Translations under genes and position numbers: made by a program
Assembly (NCBI GenBank): GCA_016650315.1
Contig: JAENVZ010000215.1
Span: 1 to 7,439, forward strand
DNA: 7,439 bases
Direction: 5' to 3'
Source: Alphaproteobacteria bacterium
Lineage (GTDB): Bacteria; Pseudomonadota; Alphaproteobacteria; Sphingomonadales; Sphingomonadaceae
In this document: positions 6,056-7,439 of the stretch, piece by piece
Position numbering within the stretch: position 1 is the stretch's first letter
How the letters are laid out: every line of letters begins with the position of its first letter
The notes under the pieces: model-generated
What the model was told of the DNA's origin: nothing
Database searches by the model: none
What the model saw: only the letters and a program-made list of their open reading frames with translations

Positions 6056-7386
6056 GCGGCCCGCAGATCATCACGCTGGGATGCCGCCTGAATATCGCTG
6101 AGAGCGAAACGATGCGCGCCCTTGCGTCCCATGAGGATGACCTTGTCATCGTCAATAGCTGCGCTGTAACCAACGAGGCCGTTCGCCAGACCCGTCAGGC
6201 GATCCGCCGCGCCAAACGCGCCCGGCCCGACGCACGTATCCTTGTCACCGGCTGCGCAGCGCAGACCGATCCCGCCATGTTTGCCGCCATGCCGGAGGTG
6301 GACCGGGTGGTTGGGAATCGCGAGAAATTTGAAGCAAAGAGCTTCAGCAGAAATTTCTCCCCGTTCGTCCCGAGCGAAGTCGAGGGACATGAAGCAAGCG
6401 CAACGCAGCGTGTCTCGACTTCGTTCGACACAAACGATGGTGGTGCCGAGGCCAAAGTCCGCGTTTCCGACATCATGGCTGTGCGCGAAACCGCGCCGCA
6501 CCTCGTCAGCGGTTTTGCCGACCATGCCCGCGCCTTTGTCGAGGTGCAAAATGGCTGCGATCATCGCTGCACCTTCTGCATCATCCCCTATGGCCGGGGG
6601 AACAGCCGATCGGTCCCAGCGGGCGCAGTGATCGACAAGATAAAGGCACTGGTGGATGCAGGCTATCGAGAGGTCGTACTGACCGGCGTGGATGTCACCA
6701 GCTATGGCCCAGACCTGCCCGGCAATCCGACGCTCGGCCTGCTGATCGAACGCATCCTCGACAATGTCCCGGATCTGCCGCGCCTTCGCCTTTCCTCGCT
6801 CGATTCCGTCGAAATTGACGAACGCATGTTTGCATTGATCACACAGAACACACGCGTGATGCCCCATCTTCATCTTTCATTGCAAGCGGGCGACGACATG
6901 ATCCTCAAGCGCATGAAGCGCCGCCACAACCGGGGCGAAGCAATAGCTATTGTCGAACGGATCAAGGCGGCGCGCCCCGATGTCACCATCGGCGCAGACA
7001 TCATCGCCGGTTTCCCGACCGAGACCGAGGAAATGTTCGAAAACAGTCTTCGGCTCCTGGAACAGTGCGACATTGTCTACGGCCATATCTTCCCCTTCTC
7101 TCCACGCACAGGCACACCGGCCGCGCGCATGCCGCAGGTTGACCCGGCAACCGTTCGCGAACGTGCGGCACGGCTGCGCAATGCGTGCGAAACACGCAAG
7201 CAGCATTGGCTGAACGCACTTATCGGAACGCAGCAGAATATACTGGTCGAGCGCGACGGCCTGTCCGGCCATGCAGAAAATTTCGCCGCCGTCAGGTTCG
7301 CCAATCCCCAGATCGCTGGCAAAATCGTGTCAGCGGCCATCATCGGGGTTGAGAAGGACCGCCTGATCGCCCAAGAGGCCTTATGA
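6052..7386 (+). CDS. mtaB: tRNA t6A37 methylthiotransferase MtaB carrying an in-frame palindromic insertion
   Basis: MtaB is a radical-SAM enzyme that adds a methylthio group at C2 of t6A37 in ANN-decoding tRNAs, giving ms2t6A. The 444-residue protein has the three expected domains. The N-terminal methylthiotransferase domain (about 1-95) carries cluster-binding C11, C37 and C68 in TLGCRLN, VNSCAVT and VTGCAAQ. The radical-SAM domain (about 160-375) has the CX3CX2C motif at C169, C173 and C176 within NGCDHRCTFCIIPYGRG. A TRAM-like domain for tRNA binding fills about 380-440. Residues 104-128 (PFVPSEVEG through RVSTSFDTN) are encoded by a palindromic repeat and lie in the linker between the first two domains. 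All six cysteines and the reading frame are intact, so the enzyme is probably functional. The start overlaps the dapF stop, and the stop overlaps the ftsY start, both as ATGA. Confidence 0.95.
   Translation: MSGPQIITLGCRLNIAESETMRALASHEDDLVIVNSCAVTNEAVRQTRQAIRRAKRARPDARILVTGCAAQTDPAMFAAMPEVDRVVGNREKFEAKSFSRNFSPFVPSEVEGHEASATQRVSTSFDTNDGGAEAKVRVSDIMAVRETAPHLVSGFADHARAFVEVQNGCDHRCTFCIIPYGRGNSRSVPAGAVIDKIKALVDAGYREVVLTGVDVTSYGPDLPGNPTLGLLIERILDNVPDLPRLRLSSLDSVEIDERMFALITQNTRVMPHLHLSLQAGDDMILKRMKRRHNRGEAIAIVERIKAARPDVTIGADIIAGFPTETEEMFENSLRLLEQCDIVYGHIFPFSPRTGTPAARMPQVDPATVRERAARLRNACETRKQHWLNALIGTQQNILVERDGLSGHAENFAAVRFANPQIAGKIVSAAIIGVEKDRLIAQEAL
6322..6359. repeat. A+T-rich inverted repeat next to the palindromic insertion in mtaB
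   Basis: GAGAAATTT at 6322-6330 is matched by its perfect inverse AAATTTCTC at 6351-6359. Inside, GAAGC (6331-6335) pairs with GCTTC (6341-6345) around a five-base loop, with five unpaired bases on one side. It ends one base before the REP-like twin begins and encodes EKFEAKSFSRNFS. It could be the outer part of the same inserted element, a separate small palindrome, or chance. Confidence 0.55.
6361..6436. repeat. REPIN-like inverted pair of palindromic repeats inside mtaB
   Basis: Two 27-nt arms in inverted orientation (6362-6388 and 6410-6436) match at 21 of 27 positions and flank a 21-nt loop, so the whole can fold into one long hairpin. Each arm also folds alone: GTCCC/GGGAC at 6367-6388 and GTGTC/GACAC at 6410-6431. 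Both arms match the solo copy at 1012-1040. This doublet architecture is that of REPINs, non-autonomous elements thought to be moved by RAYT transposases; no such transposase lies in this window. It is read through as part of MtaB. Confidence 0.85.
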
Positions 7387-7439
7387 GTGAAACGAACTGG
7401 CACACGCGCCTCTTTGGCGGGTTCCGCCGCACCTCCGAC
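7383..7439 (+). CDS. ftsY: SRP receptor FtsY (N-terminal fragment only)
   Basis: Only 19 codons are present, reading MSETNWHTRLFGGFRRTSD, before the right edge. A short polar start followed by an aromatic-rich RLFGGFRRTS segment resembles the N-terminal helix of short alphaproteobacterial FtsY proteins, which leads into the NG GTPase domain. FtsY is the membrane-associated partner GTPase of Ffh. The ATG overlaps the mtaB stop as ATGA. The call depends on this short match and on the usual dapF-mtaB-ftsY order, as the GTPase motifs lie outside the window. Confidence 0.8.
   Translation, partial: MSETNWHTRLFGGFRRTSD

Noticed and set aside
5734..6873. 379-codon minus-strand open frame across dapF and mtaB
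   Set aside because: It is antisense to two clearly identified genes. Its length reflects high G+C and the stop-poor palindromic element.

Overview
The window looks like a stretch of core chromosome from an alphaproteobacterium, most likely a sphingomonad (Sphingomonadales). This rests on the high G+C, the protein flavours (TrmD, Ffh, DapF and MtaB all read as alphaproteobacterial), the gene order ffh-rpsP-rimM-trmD facing dapF-mtaB-ftsY, and a short palindromic repeat of a kind I associate with sphingomonad genomes. The taxon is an inference; no rRNA gene is present to confirm it.

Layout. The left half (1-3199) is a leftward operon read ffh, rpsP, rimM, trmD. It encodes the protein of the signal recognition particle, ribosomal protein S16, the 30S maturation factor RimM and the tRNA m1G37 methyltransferase TrmD, which runs off the left edge. 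rimM and trmD overlap by four bases. A 322-bp intergenic region (3200-3521) separates this operon from rightward genes. First comes a membrane-anchored GGDEF-EAL protein that turns over cyclic-di-GMP (3522-5177). Then comes a tightly packed trio: dapF (lysine/peptidoglycan precursor synthesis), mtaB (tRNA ms2t6A37 methylthiotransferase) and the start of ftsY (SRP receptor), joined by ATGA start/stop overlaps. The two protein partners of SRP targeting, Ffh and FtsY, thus bracket the locus, and two enzymes that modify tRNA position 37 (TrmD and MtaB) lie in the two arms.

Most of the window is ordinary housekeeping DNA. The most notable structure is a palindromic repeat family with three arms in the window. 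One solo arm lies in the rpsP-rimM spacer (about 1012-1040). Two inverted arms form a REPIN-like twin (6361-6436) inside the mtaB reading frame, where they add about 25 residues between the N-terminal methylthiotransferase domain and the radical-SAM domain. The arms differ by paired, compensatory base changes, so the hairpin itself appears conserved, and the twin is free of stop codons in five of six frames. The second notable feature is ribosomal protein S16, which carries an acidic Ala/Glu/Pro tail of about 125 residues built partly from three 42-bp tandem repeats.

I found no tRNA, rRNA, CRISPR array, transposase or phage gene.
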